A stretch of 29,377 nt of DNA from a virus. The stretch is from the IMG/VR virus record IMGVR_UViG_3300025115_000044, positions 1 to 29,377 of that record, one strand, 5' to 3'. This document shows, piece after piece, positions 9,135 to 17,699 of this stretch. Numbering within the stretch: the stretch's first letter is position 1; each line of letters opens with the position of its first letter. A program made the position numbers and the translations under genes. The notes beneath the pieces were generated by a model. The model had not been told where the DNA came from, ran no database searches, and worked only from the letters and a program-made list of their open reading frames with translations.

Positions 9135-9850
9135 ATAAACAATATTTCTTTTTTAGTTTTTTTAATAATTTTTATACATTTCTTCTTAAATAGTATTAAA
9201 CTACTCCAGCCTCTATAAGAACCATTAAGGTTTTTTAAAAAGTTAGATCTACGTTTAACGATTGGTTCTAATTCATGTTTTATAAACAAATTATGAAAAG
9301 ATACATATATATACCTAGAAACTTTTCGAATATCTGGTTCTATAGTAGTTTCTTCTAAAAAATCAGAATATTCCATTATACCACTAACTGAGATTGGGAT
9401 AAAATTAAAATTATCGATATTTAAATCATATTTTTCCGCATATTCCTCCTTGATCTCAGAACCTATTAGATTAAATGGTATGTCATATTTACTATAATAA
9501 TCAATGTTTATATCTGCTCTAGATCGTCCTTTGTCTGCTAACCACATAAATCCTTCCTTATACTTATTTCTATTAACTAATGCAAAAATAGCATTTACGT
9601 AGTTAAATGATTTTACATTTTTAAATTTTTCCCAATAAGGAATATATTTTTTCTTTTTTTCTAATTTGTCAAGTTCTACTTTTGATAGAAGTACATTTCT
9701 GGTACATTCAACTCTAATACTTTTTTTAATAATTACAGTAGGTATTTCATTGCAAAAGATGATTGATTTAAATACATCAAAAGGCAGTTCTTTTAACACT
9801 TTAAGATCTGAATTATTTAACTTTATATGTAAATTAGATATATTTTCCAT
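9131..9850 (-). CDS. Unknown phage protein next to ribonucleotide reductase
   Basis: About 239 residues from the ATG at 9850 (MENISNL), which follows the reductase stop by two bases; an in-frame ATG at 9862 overlaps the reductase end and is also possible. The protein is lysine-rich, with a very basic C-terminus (FKKKCIKIIKKTKKE) and no recognised motif. Its fixed place after the reductase and before a phosphoesterase hints at a nucleotide or DNA role, without proof. Confidence 0.75.
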   Translation of the reverse strand: MENISNLHIKLNNSDLKVLKELPFDVFKSIIFCNEIPTVIIKKSIRVECTRNVLLSKVELDKLEKKKKYIPYWEKFKNVKSFNYVNAIFALVNRNKYKEGFMWLADKGRSRADINIDYYSKYDIPFNLIGSEIKEEYAEKYDLNIDNFNFIPISVSGIMEYSDFLEETTIEPDIRKVSRYIYVSFHNLFIKHELEPIVKRRSNFLKNLNGSYRGWSSLILFKKKCIKIIKKTKKEILFI

Positions 9851-9852
9851 AT

Positions 9853-12306
9853 TTATGAACATTTTGAATAACTACAATTAGTACATACATCGCATCCTCC
9901 TTCCACTCTCAATACGTGTTGACACTCCGGACATAGTACTCCTTTTTTAATTTCATTTGGTATATATTTCTTAAGAACTCTAGATATTGCCTTATTAAAG
10001 GTTGTTAATGGTCCTTCGGTTTTATCTAACTGTTCAGTTATAAATTTAACTTGTGCTCCATGTCGTAATGAAGTTGAAGTTAATCTAGTTATAGCTGCTT
10101 CTTCATCTGACAATCCTTCAGTTATAGGCCCAAAATTATAGCCTTTATCTTTATTATTCCAATCCAAAGTAGTTAAAATATATACTCCTTTACTTAACTT
10201 TATAAGTTTATGCTTTTCTTCATGAGGTCTAATACCATTCGGCTTTAAAGCAAATACTTCATACGGTTTATCTTCTATTAGACCTACTAAAACACAAAAC
10301 TCTTCGCCTTTAGATTTAGTATAATGTACATTACATTCTAATTCTTTAGGTCTTTTAAGTGCATCATGTTGAACGAAATAAATCTTTTTCTTATTGGTTA
10401 AAATACCATCTCTACTTCCTTCTCTATATATAGTTACACCTTTACATCCATGTTCCCAAGCTTTAATATATATATCTGAAACATCCCCTTCTTTTATATT
10501 TTCAGGTAAGTTGTGCGTAATACTTATACTATGATCTACATATTTTTGCATTTTACCTTGAAGTTTTACTTTTTGAATGGGGTCTATTTCATTAGTCGTA
10601 GATAAATGATAAGGGGATTCTTTAATCCAAGCTTTTATATCCTCGTCTGACATTTCATTAGGATATACGTTTGCTTTTGATTTAATTTCTATATATTTTT
10701 TAAAGTTAGTATGGAATACGTGATATTCTTCCCACCAATCTCCATTTTTATCTTTAAAAGATTTATTATTATTATCCTCAGATACTTTTCTTTTTCTTGT
10801 ATATGTTAAATTAAAAACTGGTTCTATACCAGAAGATACTTGTGAAATTATAGCTACACTACCAGATGGCGGTATAGTTAAACAAGAAATATTTCTTCTT
10901 CCATGACAATAATAATCATCAAATAGTTGAAAATTGCTATCTGGATCTTCTTCATCAAATATCCTATTTAAAAATAAATTTTCTTTTTCTAATTGGTAAT
11001 CCCAAATAGGGAAGTGACCTCTTTCTTTTGCTAATGTAATACTAGATCTATAAGTTTCAATAGCACCTACTTTAGCTACTTTTTCTGAAAAGTCTAATGC
11101 TTCATCAGAATCATATTTAAAATTTAATGCAGCTAAAGTGTCTGCTAATCCTAACCAAGGATTTAATCCAGTTCTTCTTCCATTAATAAGTTTTGTTAGT
11201 ATATTATCCCATAATTCCAATTCTCTATATTTTATTTCTTCAGATTCTGGATCAGATTTGATTTTACTTATAATAGATCTTAATTTTTCTTCCTCTAAAT
11301 CAATCATATCATCCATTAATCTTTGGGCTTTATATACAAATAATTTATATCTTCCCCAATTGAAGCTTGCTTTTTCGGTAAATGGTTCATTAACAAAACT
11401 AAATAAATTTACATGCATTAATCTACAACTATCATATGCACATAAAGGAAGTTCTCCACAAGGATTTGTCGAAATAGTTTTAAAATCAGAATAACAGTCA
11501 GCCGGAGATTCTTCTATAATTCTATCCCAGAACAATACACCGGGTTCAGCTGTTTTCCAAGCTTGATGTATTATTTTATTCCATAAACGTAATGCACTTA
11601 TCTCTAACTCTATTTTATTATTCCAGTTTAGTCTGTATATTTCATCTTTTTCTACTGCTATCATAAACTCATCAGTAACCTTAACAGATATATTTGCTCC
11701 AGTTATTTTAGTTAAATCATCTTTAGATGTAATAAACTGTTCTATATCTGGATGATTTATGTCCATAGTTATTATTAAAGCACCACGTCTACCTTCTTGA
11801 GCAACTTCTCTAGTAGTATTAGAATATCTATTCATAAACGAAACTGCTCCAGTACTTGTACCTGCAGAATTACTTACTTTAGAATTACTTGGTCTTAGAG
11901 TAGATATATCTATACCTACACCACCCCTACGTTTCATTAATTGAGCTAATTCTTCATCAGACTTTAATATTCCACCATAACTATCTACAGGCGAATCTAC
12001 AACATAACAATTACTAAGTGATGTTAGAGCATACCTATTGCCAATACCGAATATTGGTGATCCTGCTGGAATTACATATTTGAAATCTTTTAATAATTCT
12101 AAAATTTCCCCATATACCATAGGGTTAGGATATGATTGTTCAATTCTAAAAAATTCATCTGCTATTCTTTCAATTGTATAATGTGGATCTTGCTCTATAT
12201 AATTATTACCATCTTTTAGACAATACTTATCAACCCACACATTTGCCGCTAAATCATCTCCTTTGAAATATTTAACTGCATTATCCAATACCTCTTTTCT
12301 TGTCAT
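9853..12306 (-). CDS. nrdJ: Adenosylcobalamin-dependent (class II) ribonucleotide reductase
   Basis: Makes deoxyribonucleotides from ribonucleotides, supplying phage DNA synthesis. C100 in SNCYVVDS and N281-P-C283-G-E285 are the redox and radical-site residues of the family; GGVGIDIS (128-135) and PPSGSVAIISQ (about 490-500) are further hallmarks. Near residues 670-720 the RPKELEC...EVFALKPNG stretch matches the TSCPD domain of NrdJ. The C-terminus has a cysteine cluster (C792, C795, C805, C808, C811, C816) as in NrdJ swivel tails (EGGCDVCTNCSYSKC). At 817 residues it is full length. Class II enzymes need B12 coenzyme but no oxygen and no small subunit, and none is encoded nearby. ATG overlaps the upstream stop (ATGA). 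Confidence 0.93.
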   Translation of the reverse strand: MTRKEVLDNAVKYFKGDDLAANVWVDKYCLKDGNNYIEQDPHYTIERIADEFFRIEQSYPNPMVYGEILELLKDFKYVIPAGSPIFGIGNRYALTSLSNCYVVDSPVDSYGGILKSDEELAQLMKRRGGVGIDISTLRPSNSKVSNSAGTSTGAVSFMNRYSNTTREVAQEGRRGALIITMDINHPDIEQFITSKDDLTKITGANISVKVTDEFMIAVEKDEIYRLNWNNKIELEISALRLWNKIIHQAWKTAEPGVLFWDRIIEESPADCYSDFKTISTNPCGELPLCAYDSCRLMHVNLFSFVNEPFTEKASFNWGRYKLFVYKAQRLMDDMIDLEEEKLRSIISKIKSDPESEEIKYRELELWDNILTKLINGRRTGLNPWLGLADTLAALNFKYDSDEALDFSEKVAKVGAIETYRSSITLAKERGHFPIWDYQLEKENLFLNRIFDEEDPDSNFQLFDDYYCHGRRNISCLTIPPSGSVAIISQVSSGIEPVFNLTYTRKRKVSEDNNNKSFKDKNGDWWEEYHVFHTNFKKYIEIKSKANVYPNEMSDEDIKAWIKESPYHLSTTNEIDPIQKVKLQGKMQKYVDHSISITHNLPENIKEGDVSDIYIKAWEHGCKGVTIYREGSRDGILTNKKKIYFVQHDALKRPKELECNVHYTKSKGEEFCVLVGLIEDKPYEVFALKPNGIRPHEEKHKLIKLSKGVYILTTLDWNNKDKGYNFGPITEGLSDEEAAITRLTSTSLRHGAQVKFITEQLDKTEGPLTTFNKAISRVLKKYIPNEIKKGVLCPECQHVLRVEGGCDVCTNCSYSKCS

Positions 12307-12866
12307 TGTGTTATTTCTAATTTAAAAGTTTCATTTTCAATATCTGTTACTGATGCTAATTCAGTATCAGGTGGCAATTTAATACCTAATTCTTTTTCTA
12401 ATTTTTCTCTTTTACTTAAAGATTGATAAAGAACATCCTTTATATCCATACATAATAATCTATCTCTAAAATTATTGCTATAAAACTCCAATATTAACCT
12501 TTTAGAAGATGGAGAAAATTTAGAATATTTACCTCTAATAAAAGAATCATACTCATTAAATATATTTTCTTCTATTTCTAATATCACTAAGATATAATCA
12601 TCGAGAATAAACATTTTTATAAAATTCTTATGTTGTTCTAGCTTTAAAAAATATTCTTGATATCTTACAGTATTCATATTTTCATATAATATACCCATCA
12701 ACCTTCTCTCTGTGGGTATAGAATATTTTTCAAAAAACAAATTACTAAATTTAATATATGTATTACATATATTATCTAAAAATAATAAATTATATTGATT
12801 ATATATTAATGGTAATAAATATGTTTTACTTCTATTTAAATCTTTTATGTTATTGATTATTTTCAT
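12303..12866 (-). CDS. Unknown phage protein
   Basis: A 187-residue protein rich in Ile, Leu, Phe, Tyr and Asn, with no motif that I recognise. It may be a helical and strand-mixed globular protein; there is no signal peptide and no clear membrane helix. It is coupled on both sides: its ATG overlaps the nuclease stop and its TGA overlaps the reductase ATG. This tight coupling says it is a real gene in the nucleotide and recombination operon. Confidence 0.75.
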   Translation of the reverse strand: MKIINNIKDLNRSKTYLLPLIYNQYNLLFLDNICNTYIKFSNLFFEKYSIPTERRLMGILYENMNTVRYQEYFLKLEQHKNFIKMFILDDYILVILEIEENIFNEYDSFIRGKYSKFSPSSKRLILEFYSNNFRDRLLCMDIKDVLYQSLSKREKLEKELGIKLPPDTELASVTDIENETFKLEITQ

Positions 12867-13906
12867 AATAAAGATATTTTTAAATTACCATTATTCTTAA
12901 AAACTTTATAGTCAACTATTGGTTCATCAGAATATAATAGATTTGCATAATATTTATAATGTTCTAAAATTTCAGCTAACCCAACGTAATTATATCCTAT
13001 AGATGTTCTCCATCCATTAAGAAAATTACTTAATATGTTTTCTGGGACAGTATAAACAACAGGATAATTTGAGTCTTTTTTACTTATATATATAAATTTA
13101 AAAGGTTCTATTTTGTATTCATCTACTAATCCAGATTGGTCTAAAATATATAATAAAGCTAAATTATATATTAAAGCTTGAAGATAGTATTTATATTTAT
13201 AAAAACTAATTTCAAAATTAGCTGGATTTTCAGAACCTGTCTTAATATCTATTCCACCTATTGTTTTATTTTTAAAATCTATTTTAATTATATCTAATTT
13301 TGACTTTAAATTAACTCCCATAAATGGAAACATTACTGCTCTTTGATATAACAATAAAACAGATTCATCATTTTTAAAAATATCTTTAGTGTATTCGTGG
13401 TTAAGTATAATATCCACTTGTTTTTTAGCCTCTTCGTATTGATCTTTAGTAATTAAAGTTTTACCATTTGATTCAATTGTACATTTAATATAAGTTGTAA
13501 ATTGCTCATTAGCTAAAGTTAAATTAATTATCTTATCGTCTGTATATTTAGACCAAAGATTTAAAGTTTTACACCTAGATAAAATGTAATCTTCTTTTAA
13601 AACACTTTTAATATCTACATCTAAAAATAAAATATCTTCTATTAAAGATTCAGCTAATGTTAATGAAGACGCTGTTGGTTTTTCATAATTTTCAAAGTAA
13701 AATTTATTATTTACTTCTTCCGGCTCAGTGAGTAATACATCTACTAATGAACCAAAATCAAAAGCTTGTGATCTTTTAGAAGACAACGGTAATAATACAT
13801 TAGCACCTTCTTCAACTATATCTTTTAACGAAGAAAATGAAGGTCTATCAATAATTCTATAATCCCTATCTGATATAACAGGAAGTAACTCTAATAATTT
13901 TTCCAT
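12863..13906 (-). CDS. PD-(D/E)XK exonuclease, RecE/exodeoxyribonuclease VIII-like
   Basis: DNA-processing nuclease of 347 residues. The active-site set is D205 in KSKLDII, D220-I-K222 in GGIDIKTG and Q243-x3-Y247 in YYLQALIYN, the last being the QxxxY motif of the RecE/lambda Exo/RecB nuclease clan. G52 in FDFGSLVD is the usual glycine of the first helix motif. Such enzymes resect double-stranded ends to feed an annealing protein; a Sak4-like ATPase and an SSB are encoded at 21992-23996, so a full phage recombination set is present. It lies two bases after the RusA-like gene. Confidence 0.82.
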   Translation of the reverse strand: MEKLLELLPVISDRDYRIIDRPSFSSLKDIVEEGANVLLPLSSKRSQAFDFGSLVDVLLTEPEEVNNKFYFENYEKPTASSLTLAESLIEDILFLDVDIKSVLKEDYILSRCKTLNLWSKYTDDKIINLTLANEQFTTYIKCTIESNGKTLITKDQYEEAKKQVDIILNHEYTKDIFKNDESVLLLYQRAVMFPFMGVNLKSKLDIIKIDFKNKTIGGIDIKTGSENPANFEISFYKYKYYLQALIYNLALLYILDQSGLVDEYKIEPFKFIYISKKDSNYPVVYTVPENILSNFLNGWRTSIGYNYVGLAEILEHYKYYANLLYSDEPIVDYKVFKNNGNLKISLL

Positions 13907-13907
13907 A

Positions 13908-14291
13908 TTACAATATTGTTATAAAAACACCTGATTTTTCTTGTGTTGTATTTGAATAGAACTTGTTATCTATTTCAAAAGGGAAAGGTATAATTTCATC
14001 AGTGTTATCGTCTTTAATATAACCATGTACAACCATTAAATCTTGTAATGTTTGAACCATATTGACAAAATCCCACTTATGTTTAGTACCTCTTAAAAAA
14101 TGAAACCCTATTTTAATAGGTTTAGGTTTACCTTCTATCATTTCTAGAAACTTAAGTTTATTTTCTAAAAATAATTTTTCTGTACTTTTTTTGTATAATA
14201 AGGCCCTTTTAGACCATATTAATCTTTTACCCGTCCATACTTTATTATTCTTTGAACTGGGCACATTTCCACTTATAAAGATATAATCCAT
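13908..14291 (-). CDS. RusA-like Holliday junction resolvase
   Basis: A 127-residue protein of the RusA family. The N-terminal strand (FISGNVPSSKNN) and the acidic set D74 and N77 in KWDFVN, D84 in LQDLM and D94-D95 in YIKDDNTDEIIP match the family pattern of metal-binding aspartates. RusA resolves Holliday junctions made in recombination. It is the first gene after the promoter at 14307-14338 and so heads the second - strand transcription unit, followed by the RecE-like nuclease. Confidence 0.85.
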   Translation of the reverse strand: MDYIFISGNVPSSKNNKVWTGKRLIWSKRALLYKKSTEKLFLENKLKFLEMIEGKPKPIKIGFHFLRGTKHKWDFVNMVQTLQDLMVVHGYIKDDNTDEIIPFPFEIDNKFYSNTTQEKSGVFITIL

Positions 14292-14306
14292 TACATTAAA
14301 TTTTTA

Positions 14307-14338
14307 CAAAGATATATCTTTATTTTAACATTTCCAAA
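14307..14338 (-). promoter_or_regulatory. Bacteroidetes-type promoter of the rusA-nrdJ-polB unit
   Basis: On the - strand, TTTG (14338-14335) is followed after 20 bases by TATCTTTG (14314-14307). This fits the Bacteroidetes housekeeping consensus TTTG / TAnnTTTG. The expected start of transcription near 14300 would leave a leader of about ten bases before the ATG at 14291. It lies directly after the terminator of the preceding unit, which supports it as a real promoter. Confidence 0.8.
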
Positions 14339-14349
14339 TAAAATAAAAA

Positions 14350-14370
14350 AAGGGGGGAAAATCCCCCCTT
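14350..14370 (-). terminator. Intrinsic terminator of the amide-bond cassette
   Basis: An 8-bp stem (aagggggg with cccccctt) encloses a 5-base loop. Read on the - strand it is followed by a run of T broken by one A (complement of 14341-14349). It begins eight bases after the stop of the amidoligase gene at 14378 and so closes the long unit entering from the right edge. The stem is much richer in G/C than the surroundings. Confidence 0.9.
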
Positions 14371-14377
14371 CTCTCAT

Positions 14378-15814
14378 CTATTTAATATCAAAATTAACAT
14401 TGTCATTTTTTATTTCTTCTGATCCAGTTGGATCATTTTCAAAACTAAATGACTTTCTCTTATTAATATAATCAAATATGTAAGATTTGAATTTTGAATT
14501 TCTTATTTCTTTATGAAGAATATCTTTAAGTGTAATTCCTTTTAATTCTTCAGGAGTAATATCTGTATTTTTAATTCTATCTGCATATTTAATTATAGAA
14601 GAACATATAACTAACCAATTAATTATTTTAACCATATTAAATGTAGGTACATGAAGCCTAAATTCAATAGTTGGAGTATTACCAAATAACGCCGGTATAA
14701 AATTACACCAATAATATCTGGTATTTACATTCCATTTATGATCCTCATTGGTATCATTCGGATGAGCTGTTCCTAAACCACCATATTTATCTGATTCAGC
14801 TAAAAACATAGCTAAATTATTAAAACATTTATCCTGGTCTATTGAAGCAATAGACCTATTCAGTGGCATATTGTAGTCTTTCTTTCGTTCTTTAAATTTA
14901 GAGGTTTGCGCAGAAAATTCTGGAAACATTGAATAAATTTCCTTCTCAATTACACAACATATAGCAAATAATCTAGCTATGAACTTTTTATAATCTTTTT
15001 TAGGTAAGTTCCCAATATGAAGATGTAAACTCTCCTGATTACTGATTATAGTATAATCTTTGAGATCAGTAGTTGCTTTCTCTAATATTTTAATACCTTC
15101 TATTCCACCCAAAGGAATAGTAGCATATTCTATACCTCGAATACTACCATCTCTTAATGGGACTAACCCATCTTGTAACAGCTTATACCAGGGAATCATT
15201 CCAAGATTTGTTTCAAACTCAAATCCAAAAGTTAAATCACCTATTACATTTAAAGCATAACGAGAAACATTATTCTTAAATGTATCAATTGAAAGATTTA
15301 ATTTGTCATATGCTCCTTTGCTTATATTATTTAATATTTCTTGATCAAACCTCTTAAAATTATAAGGTAAAGCAATACCGTAATTATGGTTATTAAATGC
15401 TATTTTAGGAACAGAATCAGCGTTAGGGTTATAATCCGAAATAGGTACAAAATGTCCTTTAGCTCTATATTCAACAAATAAATTAGATGGAAGAATTCTA
15501 TAGTCCATAACCGGATATAAAGTCTTATTTAGCATTAGTCCTACACTTTTGAACATATCATGTTCAAAATAACCAAATACTAAAGCTTTATCATAAAAAT
15601 CATAACTAACTACACCATATGCTAAAGAAGACTCTGCTTTAAGAATCCACTGTTTTTTGGTATAATTAAATATAATATACCCAGAATTTATTCTATACCA
15701 TTTATCTTTAATTAAGAAACATTGTTTGTTTATTTCATAATACTCTCCTTTTATAAATCTACATTTATTTCTTGAAGCAGTAGTACCGTCAAAAGTTTTA
15801 ACTAATCTATTCAT
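14378..15814 (-). CDS. Amidoligase (glutamine synthetase-like COOH-NH2 ligase, Amidoligase_2 type)
   Basis: A 478-residue ATP-dependent ligase that should join a carboxyl to an amine. The catalytic domain (about 190-420) shows the family signatures: GFEFET (197-202), RDGSIRGIEYATIPL region (221-235), S262-L-H264-L-H266 and IEFRLHVPTFN (383-393), where the acidic residues bind metal and the His and Arg handle ATP phosphates. The first 190 residues are an extra region of strands that I do not recognise and may bind the substrate. It is the last gene of its unit, just before a strong terminator and two bases after the glutamine amidotransferase. It is only distantly related to the ligase at 17668-18540. 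The substrate is unknown. Confidence 0.88.
   Translation of the reverse strand: MNRLVKTFDGTTASRNKCRFIKGEYYEINKQCFLIKDKWYRINSGYIIFNYTKKQWILKAESSLAYGVVSYDFYDKALVFGYFEHDMFKSVGLMLNKTLYPVMDYRILPSNLFVEYRAKGHFVPISDYNPNADSVPKIAFNNHNYGIALPYNFKRFDQEILNNISKGAYDKLNLSIDTFKNNVSRYALNVIGDLTFGFEFETNLGMIPWYKLLQDGLVPLRDGSIRGIEYATIPLGGIEGIKILEKATTDLKDYTIISNQESLHLHIGNLPKKDYKKFIARLFAICCVIEKEIYSMFPEFSAQTSKFKERKKDYNMPLNRSIASIDQDKCFNNLAMFLAESDKYGGLGTAHPNDTNEDHKWNVNTRYYWCNFIPALFGNTPTIEFRLHVPTFNMVKIINWLVICSSIIKYADRIKNTDITPEELKGITLKDILHKEIRNSKFKSYIFDYINKRKSFSFENDPTGSEEIKNDNVNFDIK
15547..15569. repeat. Perfect 10-bp inverted repeat inside the first amidoligase gene
   Basis: ttttgaacat (15547-15556) and atgttcaaaa (15560-15569) are exact reverse complements with a 3-base loop. 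It is within coding sequence for FEHDMFK and lacks a T run after it, so it is probably chance in A/T-rich coding DNA. Confidence 0.55.
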
Positions 15815-15815
15815 A

Positions 15816-17699
15816 TTATTTTAATTTTTCACTAATCCCACTTAATATTGACAAAGCTTCTTCAAAATCATCTAATTCTTTTTTAAAATCATCATCCATA
15901 CCTAACGTACTAATTTCATCTGGTATTTCTCGTAATGATTTATACACATTATCTAATTTCTTAGATATTTCGGTTCGTAATATTGCTACGTTCTCATATT
16001 CTCCCATTTCTTCAAAACTAGTAGAAATAAAACCAGTACCTTCACAATGTTGACAAACCTTAGTATATTTACCATTACCACTAGCTAATTGTACATTAAT
16101 ATACCCCGTTCCTTTACATTTCGGACAATCAATTTCAGTTTCTTTATATTTATCATCAAACTCATCATCACTCTCAAAATAAATTTTAGTATCTTTTGGT
16201 TCATGTGATTCTGAATAATAAAAAGATAGTTTCTTTTTAGCTGTAATAACTACTTCATTTAAAATTTTATCTAATGTATCAAGATACATTGAAATAGTCA
16301 TAAATGAATAATTATCTCTAACTTCTTTTAAAGAACCTTGTCTGAAACTTAATACCTTAGTACAAAGCATTGGTGTAAATAACCCATCATAGTAAACAAA
16401 GGAATTAGTATAGGCTTTAAAGAAATATGTTTCTTTCATCCACCCTGTCATACTATTTTCATCATATCTGGTAAAAGGAAATACCGAATTTCTTTCTATT
16501 ATATCATTTAACATTCTAAAGTTATCCTGAGAATAGAATATAGAAGGTGTAATAATACCTTTTTCTTCACATTTCTTTTCTATTTCTTTAAAACCTTTTT
16601 TGTTTCCAATCAAAATACCATAATAAAAGTATAAGGTATACTTTCTACCTGGGGAAGATTTATCTAAAACATAGCCTAAATTATCAAGAATAAATTTACC
16701 ATGAGCCATGTTACCTCTATACATATAGAATCCTCTATTGTATCTAACACATCTTTCAGTAGCAACAGCAGGATTATCATTTAGTACTGATAACAACCCT
16801 ACCCTATTGATATTTTCACTTACTGTTTTAGAATTACTATAGTTCCTATTATAATAATTATCATCATAATAATCATGATTTCTTCCACTACAATGAGAAT
16901 TTCCAGAAGAAGTATAAGGTATGAAATGTAAATCGGAAGTATTTTTCTTAGTTAGTTTTTCTCTATCATAAAGATCTAATCTCTCAACTTTTTCTCCTGT
17001 AATTTTATATAAATAATTATGATCAAAAGAAATAGGTGTAATATGTTTACTTGTACTTATAAATTTAAGAGATTCATCCATAGAAGAAATATAAATACCT
17101 TTTCCTGGTAAATGTATATAAAATAAAGGACGTTCTTCAGAAGACGGAGATGTATACCATGATTTAGATTTACCATGAAATGCATACATAACATTATCAT
17201 CTCCGGGAAGATGTATTAACAATGCCGCAGATCCTTCATATTCTTTTAATACCTCGAAACCATGATTCAGTATTATTTTAGCAAGTATTATACTATCGCT
17301 TTCCTTTTTAGCTATAGGAATTTTATATTTTTCAGCAAGTTCCTCAATATTAGTAATAGTACCATTATGAGCCTGTATAATTAAAGGATTAGATGTTTCA
17401 TCATCATTCTCATATATAATTACCGGCTGAATATTAGTTACTGAAACTTCTCCAACTGATGCTTTTCTTGTGTGACCTATAATTATAGGTTGTTCTAATT
17501 TAATATGATTATGTAATTCATAATTAAATACTAAATCTCTATATTTTGATTCACTATTAATTCCTTTAATAGTGTTTCTATTATAATATATTCCACAAGA
17601 ATCTCCTCCTCTAGTATCGTTATAATTTCCTAATATATTGAATTTTATACTATCAAAATCTTTTGGTTTATTTCCTATCCATCCAAATATTCCGCACAT
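15816..17699 (-). CDS. Class II glutamine amidotransferase with long extension and DnaJ-type zinc finger
   Basis: An N-terminal nucleophile glutaminase domain (1 to about 235) starts MCGIFGW, so Cys2 is the nucleophile and the start at 17699 is fixed. R30-GGDSCG, GHTRKASVG (75-83), AHNGTITN (110-117) and D135 match the glutamine pocket of GlmS-type enzymes. It releases ammonia from glutamine, probably for the neighbouring ligases. A Ser/Asn/Tyr/Asp-rich linker (264-296) leads to an uncharacterised domain, then a zinc finger at 525-559 with two CxxCxGxG repeats as in DnaJ, and a helical tail. GlmS synthase (SIS) domains are absent. The gene overlaps the end of the upstream ligase by 32 bases. 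The extension is unlike any amidotransferase I know. Confidence 0.9.
   Translation of the reverse strand: MCGIFGWIGNKPKDFDSIKFNILGNYNDTRGGDSCGIYYNRNTIKGINSESKYRDLVFNYELHNHIKLEQPIIIGHTRKASVGEVSVTNIQPVIIYENDDETSNPLIIQAHNGTITNIEELAEKYKIPIAKKESDSIILAKIILNHGFEVLKEYEGSAALLIHLPGDDNVMYAFHGKSKSWYTSPSSEERPLFYIHLPGKGIYISSMDESLKFISTSKHITPISFDHNYLYKITGEKVERLDLYDREKLTKKNTSDLHFIPYTSSGNSHCSGRNHDYYDDNYYNRNYSNSKTVSENINRVGLLSVLNDNPAVATERCVRYNRGFYMYRGNMAHGKFILDNLGYVLDKSSPGRKYTLYFYYGILIGNKKGFKEIEKKCEEKGIITPSIFYSQDNFRMLNDIIERNSVFPFTRYDENSMTGWMKETYFFKAYTNSFVYYDGLFTPMLCTKVLSFRQGSLKEVRDNYSFMTISMYLDTLDKILNEVVITAKKKLSFYYSESHEPKDTKIYFESDDEFDDKYKETEIDCPKCKGTGYINVQLASGNGKYTKVCQHCEGTGFISTSFEEMGEYENVAILRTEISKKLDNVYKSLREIPDEISTLGMDDDFKKELDDFEEALSILSGISEKLK

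Noticed and set aside
11138-11494. A 118-codon + strand frame within nrdJ
   Set aside because: Antisense shadow of the reductase, whose conserved motifs occupy the other strand.
17475-17490. 16-base palindrome acctataattataggt as a possible operator
   Set aside because: It codes for the conserved region before GHTR in the glutaminase domain, so protein constraint and chance explain it.
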